Below, piece after piece: positions 36,998 to 46,288 of a stretch of 64,000 nt of DNA; position 1 is the first letter of the stretch, and every line of letters begins with the position of its first letter. Source of the stretch: Acidobacteria bacterium AB60. GTDB taxonomy: Bacteria > Acidobacteriota > Terriglobia > Terriglobales > Acidobacteriaceae. The position numbers and the translations under genes were made by a program. The stretch is from positions 186,001 to 250,000 of the forward strand of contig VANK01000006.1 in assembly GCA_008682415.1 (NCBI GenBank), in the 5' to 3' direction. The notes below the pieces were generated by a model that saw only the letters and a program-made list of their open reading frames with translations, ran no database searches and was not told the DNA's origin.

Positions 36998-38218
36998 ATG
37001 AAGTTGAAGAAGAAAAGCCAGCTCCTGCTGGCCGCGGGGTCCGGCTTGATCGTGGCCTCGCTCCTGTCGGCCTGCCAGCTGGTGACCATCGATTATCTGT
37101 TCGTGGCCGGACAAAGCTCCATTACCTCCTCCGGCGGCGGCATCCAGGTGCTTGCCATCGACTCCCAGTCCGGCGCCCTGCGCTTCGCCGCCGACTCCGA
37201 CAAGCACCCCTTCGATCCCGGCGGCGCTGCCCCCGTTGCCATGGTCACCAGTACTGATTTCGCCAACCTCTACGTGGCCAACGCCGACACCAACTCCGTC
37301 GTGCACTTCTCCGTCGCCGCCAATGGTGCCCTCACCAAAAAGGACTCCATCACGCTGCCCGCCGCGCCCGCCTTCCTCGCCGTCAATCAGGCCAACAACG
37401 CTCTGTACGTGGTCTCCGGAACCACCTCCGCCACCCTCACCGCGTACCCCCTCTCCTCCGGCGCCATCGGCAACCCCGTCGCCTCTGAGAGCCTCTCCAT
37501 TCCCGGGTTCACCGGCGATACCGTCGTGCCTACCGGCGTCACCGCTCTGCCCAACAACAGCGCCGTCTACGCCACCGTCTACGACAAATCGGCCTACAAC
37601 CCCGGCGGCTCCGTCTCCAGCAACGCCAATCCCGGATGGGTCTTCGGCTTCACTGTCGGCTCCGGCGGCGCCCTCACCCCCCTCGGCGACAGCCCCTATC
37701 GCGCCGGCGTCAAGCCCAGCGCCCTCGCTGCCGATCCCACCAACCGCTTCGTCTACGTCACCGACTTCGCCTCCAACCAGCTCATCGGCTACGCCATCAA
37801 CTCCAACGACGGCCTCAGCTTCCTCATCAGCGGCCCCTACAAAACCGCCAATGAGCCCGCCGCCATCTCCATCGATCCCCGCGGCCGCTTCATCTATGTC
37901 GCCGACTCCCTCGACTCGCAGGTCGGCGCCTACGCCATCGACCTGGCCACCGGCATCCCCTCCCTCGCCATCAACACCACCGGCAGCCAGACCAACAACA
38001 CCGACACCCAGCCCGTCGCCATCCTCGTCGACCCGGCCCTCGGGCGCTTCGTCTTCACCGCCAACAACACCGGCAACTCCCTCTCCGGCTTCCGCCTCAA
38101 TCCCACCACCGGCACGCTGGTGCAGACCCAGGCCACTCCCTACCCCACGCTCAACAAGCCCTCGGCCATCGCCAGCATCCCCCACGGCAACCACTCCATC
38201 CAGGTCACCACACCGTAG
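36998..38218 (+). CDS. Beta-propeller (YVTN/lactonase-like) lipoprotein, copy 3
   Basis: The 406-residue protein begins MKLKKKSQLLLAAGSG with the lipobox LLSAC near residue 26, directly followed by QLVTIDYLFVAGQ. Blade strands include NLYVANADTNSVVHF, ALYVVSGTT, FVYVTDFASNQLIGYA, FIYVADSLDSQVGAYA and FVFTANNTGNSLSGF, six to seven in all, as in a lactonase-type propeller. GAAGGAAG precedes the ATG at short distance. The array ends here with a strong terminator. The three copies probably arose by tandem duplication and diverged in the loops. Confidence 0.87.
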   Translation: MKLKKKSQLLLAAGSGLIVASLLSACQLVTIDYLFVAGQSSITSSGGGIQVLAIDSQSGALRFAADSDKHPFDPGGAAPVAMVTSTDFANLYVANADTNSVVHFSVAANGALTKKDSITLPAAPAFLAVNQANNALYVVSGTTSATLTAYPLSSGAIGNPVASESLSIPGFTGDTVVPTGVTALPNNSAVYATVYDKSAYNPGGSVSSNANPGWVFGFTVGSGGALTPLGDSPYRAGVKPSALAADPTNRFVYVTDFASNQLIGYAINSNDGLSFLISGPYKTANEPAAISIDPRGRFIYVADSLDSQVGAYAIDLATGIPSLAINTTGSQTNNTDTQPVAILVDPALGRFVFTANNTGNSLSGFRLNPTTGTLVQTQATPYPTLNKPSAIASIPHGNHSIQVTTP

Positions 38219-38239
38219 CCGCCGGCTCCTTCAGCCCGC

Positions 38240-38270
38240 AAAAAAGCCCAGCGTCCTCGCTGGGCTTTTT
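38240..38270. terminator. Bidirectional terminator
   Basis: A AAAAAAGCCCAGC stem pairs with GCTGGGCTTTTT around a GTCCTC loop. It has T-runs on both strands and lies between the convergent propeller lipoprotein gene and the small coiled-coil gene. Confidence 0.93.
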
Positions 38271-38290
38271 ACTTTTCTCTCCATTCCGGC

Positions 38291-38635
38291 CTACGCAAAC
38301 ATCCCCAGCACCTTCGTGATGCCCGCGGCCAGCATCGAAGCCGTCCCAATATTCTTCGTAATCTGGTTCACGTCCTCGCGAATCTTCGCCAGCGCCGCGT
38401 TCGTCGCATCGATCTGCGGCTTCATCGCAATGTACTGCTGCGTCAACAGCGCCACATCGTCCTGGTCCAGCGCCGTGATCAGCTCGCTCACCGCCTGCTG
38501 CGCCCCGTAAATCCGGTCCTTCGACGCCATGTCGCCGGCTTCCCAGTACGCCCTGCTCAACGAGTCCAGCAGCTGCTTGTATCCATCCAGCAGATTCCCG
38601 TTTTGCAGAATCGCCGGCAGAGTATTCGCGCTCAC
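38291..38635 (-). CDS. Small helical protein of unknown function (lipoprotein / DUF2235 locus)
   Basis: I start this gene at GTG 38635 because GGAGGAG lies six bases upstream; longer versions would overlap the preceding gene. The 114-residue product is almost entirely helical (YKQLLDSLSRAYWEAGDMAS, then AVSELITALDQDDVALL and ATNAALAKIREDVNQITKNI). It ends in a hydrophobic, glycine-containing segment GTASMLAAGITKVLGMFA that might insert into or lie on a membrane. I do not recognise a family. It begins 38 bases after the lipoprotein gene on the same strand and is probably co-transcribed and functionally linked with it. Confidence 0.75.
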   Translation of the reverse strand: MSANTLPAILQNGNLLDGYKQLLDSLSRAYWEAGDMASKDRIYGAQQAVSELITALDQDDVALLTQQYIAMKPQIDATNAALAKIREDVNQITKNIGTASMLAAGITKVLGMFA

Positions 38636-38672
38636 GCCCTTCTCCTCCACTTGCCCACGTAGACTACACCCT

Positions 38673-39635
38673 TCATTGCGCCACCAGCAGCGACTTGTAG
38701 TACGACGACAGATCCTTGCCCGCTGCCTGCAAATCAGCAATGTTCTGCTTCAATGACCCGGGATTGTTCCCCGCGGCCCCCGCCGCCAGCACATGATGCG
38801 TCAGCTGCAACTTCAATACCGCCGCGCTCAGCGCATCCAGAAGCCGCTCGTTCGCTCTCTGCTCGCGAACCACCGCCATCTCCTTCTCCACCTCGTTCCG
38901 CTTCTCCACAGCGTCCAGCTTGTTGTGCAGCACAAACTGGTTCTGCGTCATTAGCAGAGAAGTGTAGTCGCTGTCCGCCTGCGTCTTCATCACCTTGATA
39001 TCTTCCTGCAGCAGGTCGCACAGCGCTTTGACGTGAACGTCCATGTCCCCCGTCACCTTGGGCAGCGACTTCTTGATCACCCGCGTCTGCAGATACTCGC
39101 CCAGCGCCTTCAGCGCCGTGCTGATCACCGCCGACTCCGTCCCCGTGATCGCCGGAACCCCCGCGAACTTAGAATGAATCTCGCCGCTCAGCCCCGCCAG
39201 GTTCTGCCCCACGCCGGCCGCCGCACCCTCCAGCGCCTCCGTGTCTTCCTTCGACGGATGCCCCGCAATCTGCGCCAGCGACTCCCCATACAGCTCCAGC
39301 GCGTCAAACACCGTGATCCGCGCCGCCAGCTGGTCCGCCGTAAACAGCGGCTTGAACTCCTTGTGTGGATCGAACTGCAGGTCCGCGCCGCTCGCGTAAT
39401 CGTACGCGTAGACCGCCGCCTCCATCTGCTCCCGCACGCGCAGATCGTTGGCCGTGCGGTACGCATCCTCTGAGCTCTCGATCACCAGGCTCGACGCCGA
39501 GGAAAACGCCGCCGCATGCCGCGCTATCGGCGATAACGAACATCCACCGACCACCGCGCACGCAATTCCACACGCGCACACGCGCGCTACGACAGTCTTC
39601 AACACGCGATGAGGCACACCTTGGGGGAAAGGCAT
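38673..39635 (-). CDS. Lipoprotein with long coiled-coil region, unknown function
   Basis: The 320-residue protein has a signal sequence with lipobox AVVGGC near residue 32. A helical body (ALELYGESLAQIAGH, ALEGAAAGVGQNLAGLSGEI) is followed by a predicted coiled coil around LLQEDIKVMKTQADSDY to LDAVEKRNEVEKEMAVVREQ and a further helix AAVLKLQLTHHVLA. I do not recognise the family. It is transcribed divergently from the DUF2235 hydrolase gene across 160 bases and followed by the small helical protein. This layout resembles an effector/immunity or enzyme/regulator pair, but that is inference. Confidence 0.8.
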   Translation of the reverse strand: MPFPQGVPHRVLKTVVARVCACGIACAVVGGCSLSPIARHAAAFSSASSLVIESSEDAYRTANDLRVREQMEAAVYAYDYASGADLQFDPHKEFKPLFTADQLAARITVFDALELYGESLAQIAGHPSKEDTEALEGAAAGVGQNLAGLSGEIHSKFAGVPAITGTESAVISTALKALGEYLQTRVIKKSLPKVTGDMDVHVKALCDLLQEDIKVMKTQADSDYTSLLMTQNQFVLHNKLDAVEKRNEVEKEMAVVREQRANERLLDALSAAVLKLQLTHHVLAAGAAGNNPGSLKQNIADLQAAGKDLSSYYKSLLVAQ

Positions 39636-39795
39636 GCGTGCATTTGAACCTGCGCCCCTCCCCTTGTCAACAGTACATTCGCCCCTTCCTCTAAGTTTCC
39701 AACTTATCCGTCTCTCCTCTATCTGCAACGGGTGTAGACTTACTCCACACTCGGCCCTGGCACTCGCCACATCCCCCGATTTTCCGAGGTCCCCC

Positions 39796-40845
39796 ATGTC
39801 AAAGCGCATTGCCTTCTGTTTCGACGGAACCTGGCAGGCTCCGCTCAATGGCACCAATGTCTACAGGCTTTACAAAGCACTCACCGTCAGCTCCGACCAG
39901 GTCACCTTCTATGACGACGGCGTCGGCGCCGATGCCACCGGACTCAATCGCGTCCTGCAGGGAGCCTTCGGCCAGGGACTCGTCCAGAAGATCCAGGACG
40001 GTTACACCAAGATCGCCCACGTCTACGAGGAAGGCGACGACATCTTCCTCTTCGGCTTCAGCCGCGGCGCCTACACCGCGCGCTGCCTCGCCGGCATGAT
40101 CGCCGTCTGCGGCCTGCCCCGCGGCTCCTTCTCCGATGATTGCGTGACCAAAGCCTTCGCCGCCTATCGCGACAAGACCAACCGCCCCGCCCTCCTCGCC
40201 TCCCTCGGCCCCTGCGGACTCGCCGACGTCTGCATCCGCATGGTCGGCGTGTGGGACACCGTCGGCTCCCTCGGCATCCCCGCCATCTTCGGCCAGGTCG
40301 ACCAGAAGCAGTACGGCTTCCTCGACACCGGCCTCCACCCCGACGTCAAAAACGCCTTCCACGCCCTCGCCATCGACGAGAAACGCGATCAGTTCCCCGC
40401 CACCCTCTGGACCGGCGACCCCGCACCCGGCCAGACCATCGAACAGGTGTGGTTCGCCGGGTGCCACGGCGACGTCGGCGGCGGCACACCCCCAGGCTCA
40501 GCCGTCGACGGCTCCTCCCGCCTTTGCGACATCACCCTCGGCTGGATGATGGCCAAAGCCCAGGCCCTCGGCCTCACCTTCGACCCCGCCGTCTACGCCC
40601 TCTATCAGAACCTCGGACCCGAGGTCGCCCTCGACAAGCTCAACGAAAGCTGGAAACCCCAGGACGGCCCCCCGCACATCCGCCCCATCGTGGCCAATTC
40701 CCACATCTCCAACAGCGTCGCCCTCCGCGTCCAGTACGCCGACGGCGACTACGCCCCCGCCAACCTCACCATCGCCGACGGCTCCCTCGCCGACACCTAC
40801 TCCCTCATCACCCTCATCGAAGCGGGCGCCCCCGTCACCACCTGA
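39796..40845 (+). CDS. DUF2235 alpha/beta hydrolase (Tle1-like phospholipase family)
   Basis: The 349-residue protein has the DUF2235 hallmarks: the opening RIAFCFDGTWQ, the oxyanion/nucleophile segment IFLFGFSRGAYTARCLAGM (GxSxG with Ser as nucleophile), MVGVWDTVGSLG, HALAIDEKRDQF and VWFAGCHGDVGGG with a candidate catalytic His. Members include type VI secretion phospholipase effectors and cytosolic hydrolases. No secretion signal or T6SS gene is visible here. GAGG precedes the ATG at 39796. Its divergent neighbours are an uncharacterised lipoprotein and a small helical protein. Confidence 0.9.
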   Translation: MSKRIAFCFDGTWQAPLNGTNVYRLYKALTVSSDQVTFYDDGVGADATGLNRVLQGAFGQGLVQKIQDGYTKIAHVYEEGDDIFLFGFSRGAYTARCLAGMIAVCGLPRGSFSDDCVTKAFAAYRDKTNRPALLASLGPCGLADVCIRMVGVWDTVGSLGIPAIFGQVDQKQYGFLDTGLHPDVKNAFHALAIDEKRDQFPATLWTGDPAPGQTIEQVWFAGCHGDVGGGTPPGSAVDGSSRLCDITLGWMMAKAQALGLTFDPAVYALYQNLGPEVALDKLNESWKPQDGPPHIRPIVANSHISNSVALRVQYADGDYAPANLTIADGSLADTYSLITLIEAGAPVTT

Positions 40846-40857
40846 GGGCGCCCTCCC

Positions 40858-40906
40858 CTTGGCCCTTGGCACTTGGCCCTTGGGACTTGGCCCTTGGGAC
40901 TTCGCC
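40858..40906 (-). repeat. Heptanucleotide tract, seven units CTTGGNN (NNCCAAG on minus)
   Basis: Seven consecutive 7-base units in perfect register run on the + strand: CTTGGCC, CTTGGCA, CTTGGCC, CTTGGGA, CTTGGCC, CTTGGGA, CTTCGCC. It fills the gap between the convergent DUF2235 and diguanylate cyclase genes. On the minus strand it fits the NNNCRAG consensus of the longer tracts at 48.5 and 57 kb. Confidence 0.92.
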
Positions 40907-40907
40907 C

Positions 40908-43235
40908 CTACGTTCCCCACCGCCCCGTCTTCTGCCCGTGCCCCTCGCCCACCACGTGGATCTTCGACTCCCGCTTCTTCTGCCTCTTCGCCATATACAT
41001 CCGCGTATCCGCGTACTCCATCAGCGCGGCACGTGAGGCCGCGTCCTCCGGAAACACCGCCGCCCCCATGCTCGCCGATGCCGGAATCTCCGTCCGATCA
41101 AACCGGAAAGGCGTGCCGAACGCGCTCTGCAGCCGGTGCGCAATCTCCTGCACCTCCTCCCGGCTGTTCAGGTTCATCACCAGCACCGCAAACTCGTCGC
41201 CCCCAATCCGCGCCAGCAGATCGTTGGCCCGCAGCTGTTCCCGCAGCCGCGCCACCGTCTCCTGCAGGTACCGGTCTCCGATGTGATGCCCGAACTGGTC
41301 GTTCACCAGCTTGAACTCGTCCAGGTCGATGTAGATCAGCCCGAACCGCCCGCCCGCTTCCCTCTCCCTCTCGATCGCCGCATCCAGCGCCCGATCGAAC
41401 GCGAACCGGTTCTGCGCTCCGGTCAGCGCATCCACCTCCGAACGCCGCACCAGCTCCGAGTACCTTCCCCCCGTCTCAATCGCCAGCGCCGCCAGCCGCA
41501 CCGCGTTCTCAAAAGCCTCCGGCCCTACCCGCGGCTTCAGCCGGTGACGCTCGAATCCCACGCAGATCCGCCCCAGCGCTCCGCCCGACCGCGCCGGAAT
41601 CTCGTCCTCCACAATCTCCAGGCGCGCGCGCTCCTCCGCTCCCGGGCAATTGCCGAACGTCCCCTCAAACTCGATCTCCGCCCAGCAGTACTCCGCCTGC
41701 ACCTTGAACGACACCAGCTCCGTAATCTGCAGCAGCGTCTCCCGCAGCGGAATCGCCGCATTGATCCCGTCGATCACCCGCGTCCGCCACCGCTCGATCG
41801 CTGCTCCCTTGGCCACATCCTGCCGGCGCAGCTTCCGCTCCAGCAGCAGCGCCTTCCCGATCACCACAAACATCACCGCCACCGCGAGCCCCAGCAGAAT
41901 CGCCAGGTTGCGCACCGAGATCAGCGAAGGCCCCGCCAGCACCGCAAGATCCTGCGACGAACGCAGCAGCAGATGGAACGCCACCTGCCCGCGGAACTGG
42001 TCCCCGTGATCCAGCACGCAGATGCCCGTCACCCGCACCCGCGAGCCCAGCGGCACCTCCAGCATCGGCGACAGCGGCAGGTTCAGCCCCCGCTCCGGAT
42101 GCCGGTAGATCGCCGAAAACACCCGCCCCTCCGACGCAATCACGTACTGGTCCTGCGCGCGCTCCCGCACCCGCATCAGCAGCTGCCCCTCGGCCGACAC
42201 CAGCTCGAACGCATGCACCCCCGACGCCAGGCCCGCCGCATTCACCACCGGCACCTGCAGCGGAGTCTGCGACCGCGTGCTCTCGATCTCCGCGCCCGTC
42301 AGCACCACTGACCCGTTGCGCACCCCGGGAAATCCCGACACCAGCGCATGGTCGCCCACCGCGTGCGGCTCTTCGCTGCGCGTATCCACCCACAGGGCCC
42401 TCGTCCCGTCCTGCAGCACCAGCGCCGCTCCCGGCTGGTAATACGTGATCGTCCCCTCCACCCGAACCCGCTCAGTGTGATCCTCCACCCGGATCCCCTG
42501 CAGAATCTCGTCGAACTTGCGCGGCGCCAGCTGCCGCGGGCTCAGGCTCGCCGGCTTCACAATCCGCAGATCCTCCAGCGACTGCACCTCCAGCAGAACC
42601 CCCGTCATCTGCATCTTGCTGTCGAAGTGCCCCGCCACCGCCCCGGTGATCTCCACCGTGCTGTCCAGCAGCGGCAGAACATTGGCCGCCGTGCCCCCCT
42701 CCGCCACCTGCGCCTGGATCGGCCCGCCCTCCATCGACAGGTCCAGCAGCAGGCTCCGCCCCGGCCCGTCCGTGAACGCGTTCGCAGCCCGCACCACCGC
42801 GTGCACCGTCACCCGCCGGCAGTCCAGCTCCGCGCGAATCAACTGATCGAACTTTCCTTCAATCGCGGCCGGCAGCTCGCCATGGCGCAGAAATGTGATC
42901 TGGTGTGCCTCGATCTCCGGACGGAAGCTGGCTCGCGTGATACCCTCCACCCGCACCCGGTCGCCCGCCCGCAGATTCGTCCCCGCCGGCGTCTCCACGT
43001 AGATCGCCGCGTCCCCATCCTGCACGAACAGGTCCACGTTCCCCGGCTCAAAGTAGGTGACCGTCGCCTCGAACCGCACCGGCAGGTTCCGCGCCGCCGT
43101 CTCGTTGGAGATCGCGTGCACCTCCGCCAGCGTGGTCAGCGGCTTCAACCCGGCCGTCTGCGCCCACACCCCCGCGCACAGGCAGAAAAGCAGGCTGCCC
43201 AGTCGTACCGCGAAACTCAGACGTCGTTGCACCAT
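40908..43235 (-). CDS. Diguanylate cyclase with large exported sensory region
   Basis: The roughly 775-residue protein has a signal peptide (to about residue 26). A periplasmic region of about 420 residues contains repeated OB-fold-like segments: VRFEATVTYFEPGNVDLFVQ, VRVEGTITYYQPGAALVLQ and LGSRVRVTGICVLD. A membrane helix near 446-466 (NLAILLGLAVAVMFVVIGKA) and a linker precede a C-terminal GGDEF domain with GGDEF at about 679-683 and a canonical RxxD inhibitory site (RAND). Alternative starts (GTG 43238, ATG 43235) differ by one codon. It should make cyclic di-GMP in response to an unknown periplasmic ligand. The C-terminus abuts a heptad repeat tract. Confidence 0.92.
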   Translation of the reverse strand: MVQRRLSFAVRLGSLLFCLCAGVWAQTAGLKPLTTLAEVHAISNETAARNLPVRFEATVTYFEPGNVDLFVQDGDAAIYVETPAGTNLRAGDRVRVEGITRASFRPEIEAHQITFLRHGELPAAIEGKFDQLIRAELDCRRVTVHAVVRAANAFTDGPGRSLLLDLSMEGGPIQAQVAEGGTAANVLPLLDSTVEITGAVAGHFDSKMQMTGVLLEVQSLEDLRIVKPASLSPRQLAPRKFDEILQGIRVEDHTERVRVEGTITYYQPGAALVLQDGTRALWVDTRSEEPHAVGDHALVSGFPGVRNGSVVLTGAEIESTRSQTPLQVPVVNAAGLASGVHAFELVSAEGQLLMRVRERAQDQYVIASEGRVFSAIYRHPERGLNLPLSPMLEVPLGSRVRVTGICVLDHGDQFRGQVAFHLLLRSSQDLAVLAGPSLISVRNLAILLGLAVAVMFVVIGKALLLERKLRRQDVAKGAAIERWRTRVIDGINAAIPLRETLLQITELVSFKVQAEYCWAEIEFEGTFGNCPGAEERARLEIVEDEIPARSGGALGRICVGFERHRLKPRVGPEAFENAVRLAALAIETGGRYSELVRRSEVDALTGAQNRFAFDRALDAAIEREREAGGRFGLIYIDLDEFKLVNDQFGHHIGDRYLQETVARLREQLRANDLLARIGGDEFAVLVMNLNSREEVQEIAHRLQSAFGTPFRFDRTEIPASASMGAAVFPEDAASRAALMEYADTRMYMAKRQKKRESKIHVVGEGHGQKTGRWGT

Positions 43236-43660
43236 CACGCAGGGGCGCTCAACTCCCCCAGTCCGTTCCCCTGTCTATCGGCGAATTCTCTCGAGTTTAT
43301 ATCTCACCTGACAGATACCAAAGTTATTCTTTTCGGGCTGCATTCGTACCCCGGGGTAACCTTCTCCGATCCCCCCGTCTCGCCCCGCAGCTGGCTGTTC
43401 CCCCAGCTTGCCGTATCGCGCGACCCCTGTCCTTGACCAGCATCACACCCCTTCCAGAACCGGCCCGCGCCCCGCTGCGTATCCTCCTCTGTCATCGCCC
43501 CGCGCCGGTGTCCGCTTTCGAACGCCGAACCGCGCAAGCGAACGTTCGCGTCTTTCGCCAGACCAACCAAACCGCTGCATTTCTTTGCGCTTACCAAACC
43601 GGCTCTTTGGTCCTGCAATTGCCACGTCAACCCTTATTCCGAACCGCGAGGCCTTCATCC
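43236..43660. other. Divergent intergenic region
   Basis: About 425 bases between the diguanylate cyclase and permease genes. On the minus strand GATATAAAC near 43300 is a possible -10 for the cyclase. The 43540-43660 part has moderate AT content before the permease start. No RNA gene or repeat is recognised. Confidence 0.4.
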
Positions 43661-46153
43661 ATGCAAAAGCTCCTCTTCGACCTGCGGCTGGTCCTTCGCC
43701 ACCTCGTCAAGTCCCCCGGCTTCTCCGCGACCGCTATCCTCATGCTCGCCTTCGGCATCGGCGCCACCACCGCCATCTTCTCCGTGGTTGAAGCCGTCCT
43801 CCTCCGCCCCCTCCCCTTCCCCGAATCCGACCGCCTCGTGGTCCTCGCCGACCGCCTCGCCGGCGTCAACCTCGGCGGCAAAGACGAGGTCGGCGTCACC
43901 GTCCCCGACATCAAGGCCTACACCCGCGATACCCACGGCTTCACCTCCCTCGGCGGCTACCAGTTTTCCGGCTTCGAGCTCAGCGGCAACGGCGAGCCTG
44001 CCCAGGTCAACGCCGCACGCCTCACCGCCGGCGTCCTCCCCGCCCTCGCCGTCCAGCCCCTCCTCGGCCGCTTCTTCACCACCGACGAAGACGAGAAACA
44101 CCAGCAGGTCACCCTGCTCAGCTACGGAGCCTGGGTCAAGCGCTTCCACTCCGACCCCAACATCCTCGGCGCCAAGATCCTCCTCGACCGCAAACCCTAC
44201 ATCGTCATCGGCGTCATGCCCCGCGGCTTCGAGTTCCCCCTCATCCCCGGACAGATCAATCGCACCGAGCTCTGGGTCCCCATGAGCTTCAATGAAGGCG
44301 AGCTCGCGCCCGCCTCCGCCGCCAACTGGAGCTACCAGATGGTCGGCCGCCTCAAGCCCGGCTTCTCTCCCAAACAGGCCGAGGCCGACGCCCAGATCGT
44401 CGCCCAGCAGATCATGCGCGGCTACCCCGCCATGATGGCCAACCTCCGCATCAGCTCCGTCGTCCGCCCCCTCCAGGAAGAGACCGTCGAGCAGTCCACC
44501 TCCCTCCTCCGCACCCTCTTCCTCGCCGTCGCCGTCGTCCTCCTCATCGCCTGCGTCAACCTCGCCGGCCTCATGCTCGTCCGCGCCCTCCGCCGCCAGC
44601 GCGACGTCGCCGTCCGCCTCGCCGTCGGCGCCCGCGCCTCCGCCCTCATCCGCCAGGCCATCCTCGAAAGCCTCGCCCTCAGCCTCGCCGGCGGCCTGCT
44701 CGGCCTGGGGCTCGCCGCCCTGGCCCTGGCCATCGGCAAAACCGTGCTGCCCGAGAGCCTCCCCCGCGTCAGCGAGATCGGCCTCGACTGGTGGATCGTT
44801 GCCTTCGCCCTCGCCCTCGCCCTGCTCACCGGCCTGCTCTGCGGCCTCGCGCCCGCCTTCGCCGCACTCCGCACCGACGTCAACGGCGTCCTCAAAGAAG
44901 GCGGCCGCAGCGGCACCGTCAGCGGCGCCCACGCCCGCCTGCGCTCCGCCCTGGTCGTCGCCGAGATCGCCATCGCCCTCGTCCTCCTCGCCGCCTCCGG
45001 CCTCCTCCTGCGCAGCTTCCAGAAGATGCGCCAGGCCGACCTCGGCTACCGCCCCGACCACGTCGCCACCGCCGCCTACGGCCTGCCCCAGAATCAATAC
45101 GCCAAACAGGCGCAGATCGATACCTTCAACCGCGAGCTCCTCGACCGTCTTCGCCAGCTCCCCGGCGTCACCGCCGCCGGCCTCACCAGCCTCCTCCCCA
45201 CCAACGGCCACAACAACAACCAGACCTTCGTCGTCGAAGGCTACACCCCGCCTAAAGGCGCGGACATGAACCTCGCCACCGTCTCCTACCTCATCGGCGA
45301 CCCCCTCCAGGCCCTCGGCGTTCCCCTCGAACGCGGCCGCTACTTCACCCCCGACGACCGCGCCGGCAAGCAGCTCGTCCTGCTCGTCAACCACCGCATG
45401 GCCGAACACTACTGGCCCGGCCAGGACCCCGTCGGCAAACGCGTCCGCATCGGCACCCCCGAGATGCAGACCCCCTGGATGACCGTCGTCGGCGTGGTCG
45501 CCGACGTCAAGCTCGCCTCCCCCGACCAGCCCGCCGTCCCCCAGTACTACGTTCCCGTCGACCAGTCCGAGGAAGACGCCGGCGCCCTCGCCTCCCCCAC
45601 CGACCTCAACGGCAACGGCGGCACCATCGTCGTCCGCACCACCATGCCCCCCGAGCAGATCGAGAACTCCATCCGCACCACCGTCCGCTCCCTCGATCCC
45701 CTCCTGCCCCTCACCCAGGTCCAGACCATGGACCAGGCCATTGCCCTCAGCGAAGCGCCCCGCCGCTTCAACACCGTCCTCATCTCCTCCTTCGCCATGG
45801 CCGCCGTGCTCCTCGCCGTCCTCGGCATCTACAGCATCATTGCCTTCTCGGTCGCCTCCCGCGTCCAGGAGATGGCCATCCGCATGGCCCTCGGCTCCCA
45901 GAAATTCGCCATCGTCACCCTCATCCTCCAGTCCGGAGCCAAGCTCGCCGCCGTCGGCTGCCTCATCGGCCTCGGCGGAGCCGCCGCCGCCTCCAGCCTG
46001 CTCAAGTCGCTGCTCTTCGGCGTCAGCCCCTTCGATCCGATGGTTCTCGCCCTCGCCGCCGTCGGTGTCCTCCTCCTCGCCACCGCGGCCTCCACCCTCC
46101 CCGCCTTCCGCGCCGCCTCCGTCAGCCCCATCCAGGCCCTGCGCGGCGAGTGA
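43661..46153 (+). CDS. MacB/FtsX-like ABC-type permease without ATPase
   Basis: The 830-residue protein begins MQKLLFDLRLVLRHLVKSPG and has the double MacB-core/FtsX layout: helix FSATAILMLAFGIGATTAIF, first periplasmic core (TLLSYGAWVKRF), FtsX block VVLLIACVNLAGLMLVRAL, second core, and final FtsX block ending ASVSPIQALRGE. Unlike the two ADOP permeases at 8.6-14 kb it lacks the N-terminal ~80-residue helical extension and has no adjacent padR. No ATP-binding subunit is encoded nearby. Codons end in C almost throughout, matching the composition of this part of the window. Confidence 0.92.
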   Translation: MQKLLFDLRLVLRHLVKSPGFSATAILMLAFGIGATTAIFSVVEAVLLRPLPFPESDRLVVLADRLAGVNLGGKDEVGVTVPDIKAYTRDTHGFTSLGGYQFSGFELSGNGEPAQVNAARLTAGVLPALAVQPLLGRFFTTDEDEKHQQVTLLSYGAWVKRFHSDPNILGAKILLDRKPYIVIGVMPRGFEFPLIPGQINRTELWVPMSFNEGELAPASAANWSYQMVGRLKPGFSPKQAEADAQIVAQQIMRGYPAMMANLRISSVVRPLQEETVEQSTSLLRTLFLAVAVVLLIACVNLAGLMLVRALRRQRDVAVRLAVGARASALIRQAILESLALSLAGGLLGLGLAALALAIGKTVLPESLPRVSEIGLDWWIVAFALALALLTGLLCGLAPAFAALRTDVNGVLKEGGRSGTVSGAHARLRSALVVAEIAIALVLLAASGLLLRSFQKMRQADLGYRPDHVATAAYGLPQNQYAKQAQIDTFNRELLDRLRQLPGVTAAGLTSLLPTNGHNNNQTFVVEGYTPPKGADMNLATVSYLIGDPLQALGVPLERGRYFTPDDRAGKQLVLLVNHRMAEHYWPGQDPVGKRVRIGTPEMQTPWMTVVGVVADVKLASPDQPAVPQYYVPVDQSEEDAGALASPTDLNGNGGTIVVRTTMPPEQIENSIRTTVRSLDPLLPLTQVQTMDQAIALSEAPRRFNTVLISSFAMAAVLLAVLGIYSIIAFSVASRVQEMAIRMALGSQKFAIVTLILQSGAKLAAVGCLIGLGGAAAASSLLKSLLFGVSPFDPMVLALAAVGVLLLATAASTLPAFRAASVSPIQALRGE

Positions 46154-46288
46154 CCCCATCCGCCGGCTGGCGGCCCACCCCGTGGGACTCCAGCCGGCCT
46201 TTTCTCCTCCCTCGCGCACAACGAAAACCCCCGCCCCGCCTTCCAAGCCTCCGGAACGACACGCACGCATCTCACCGCGAGGTAGGTC

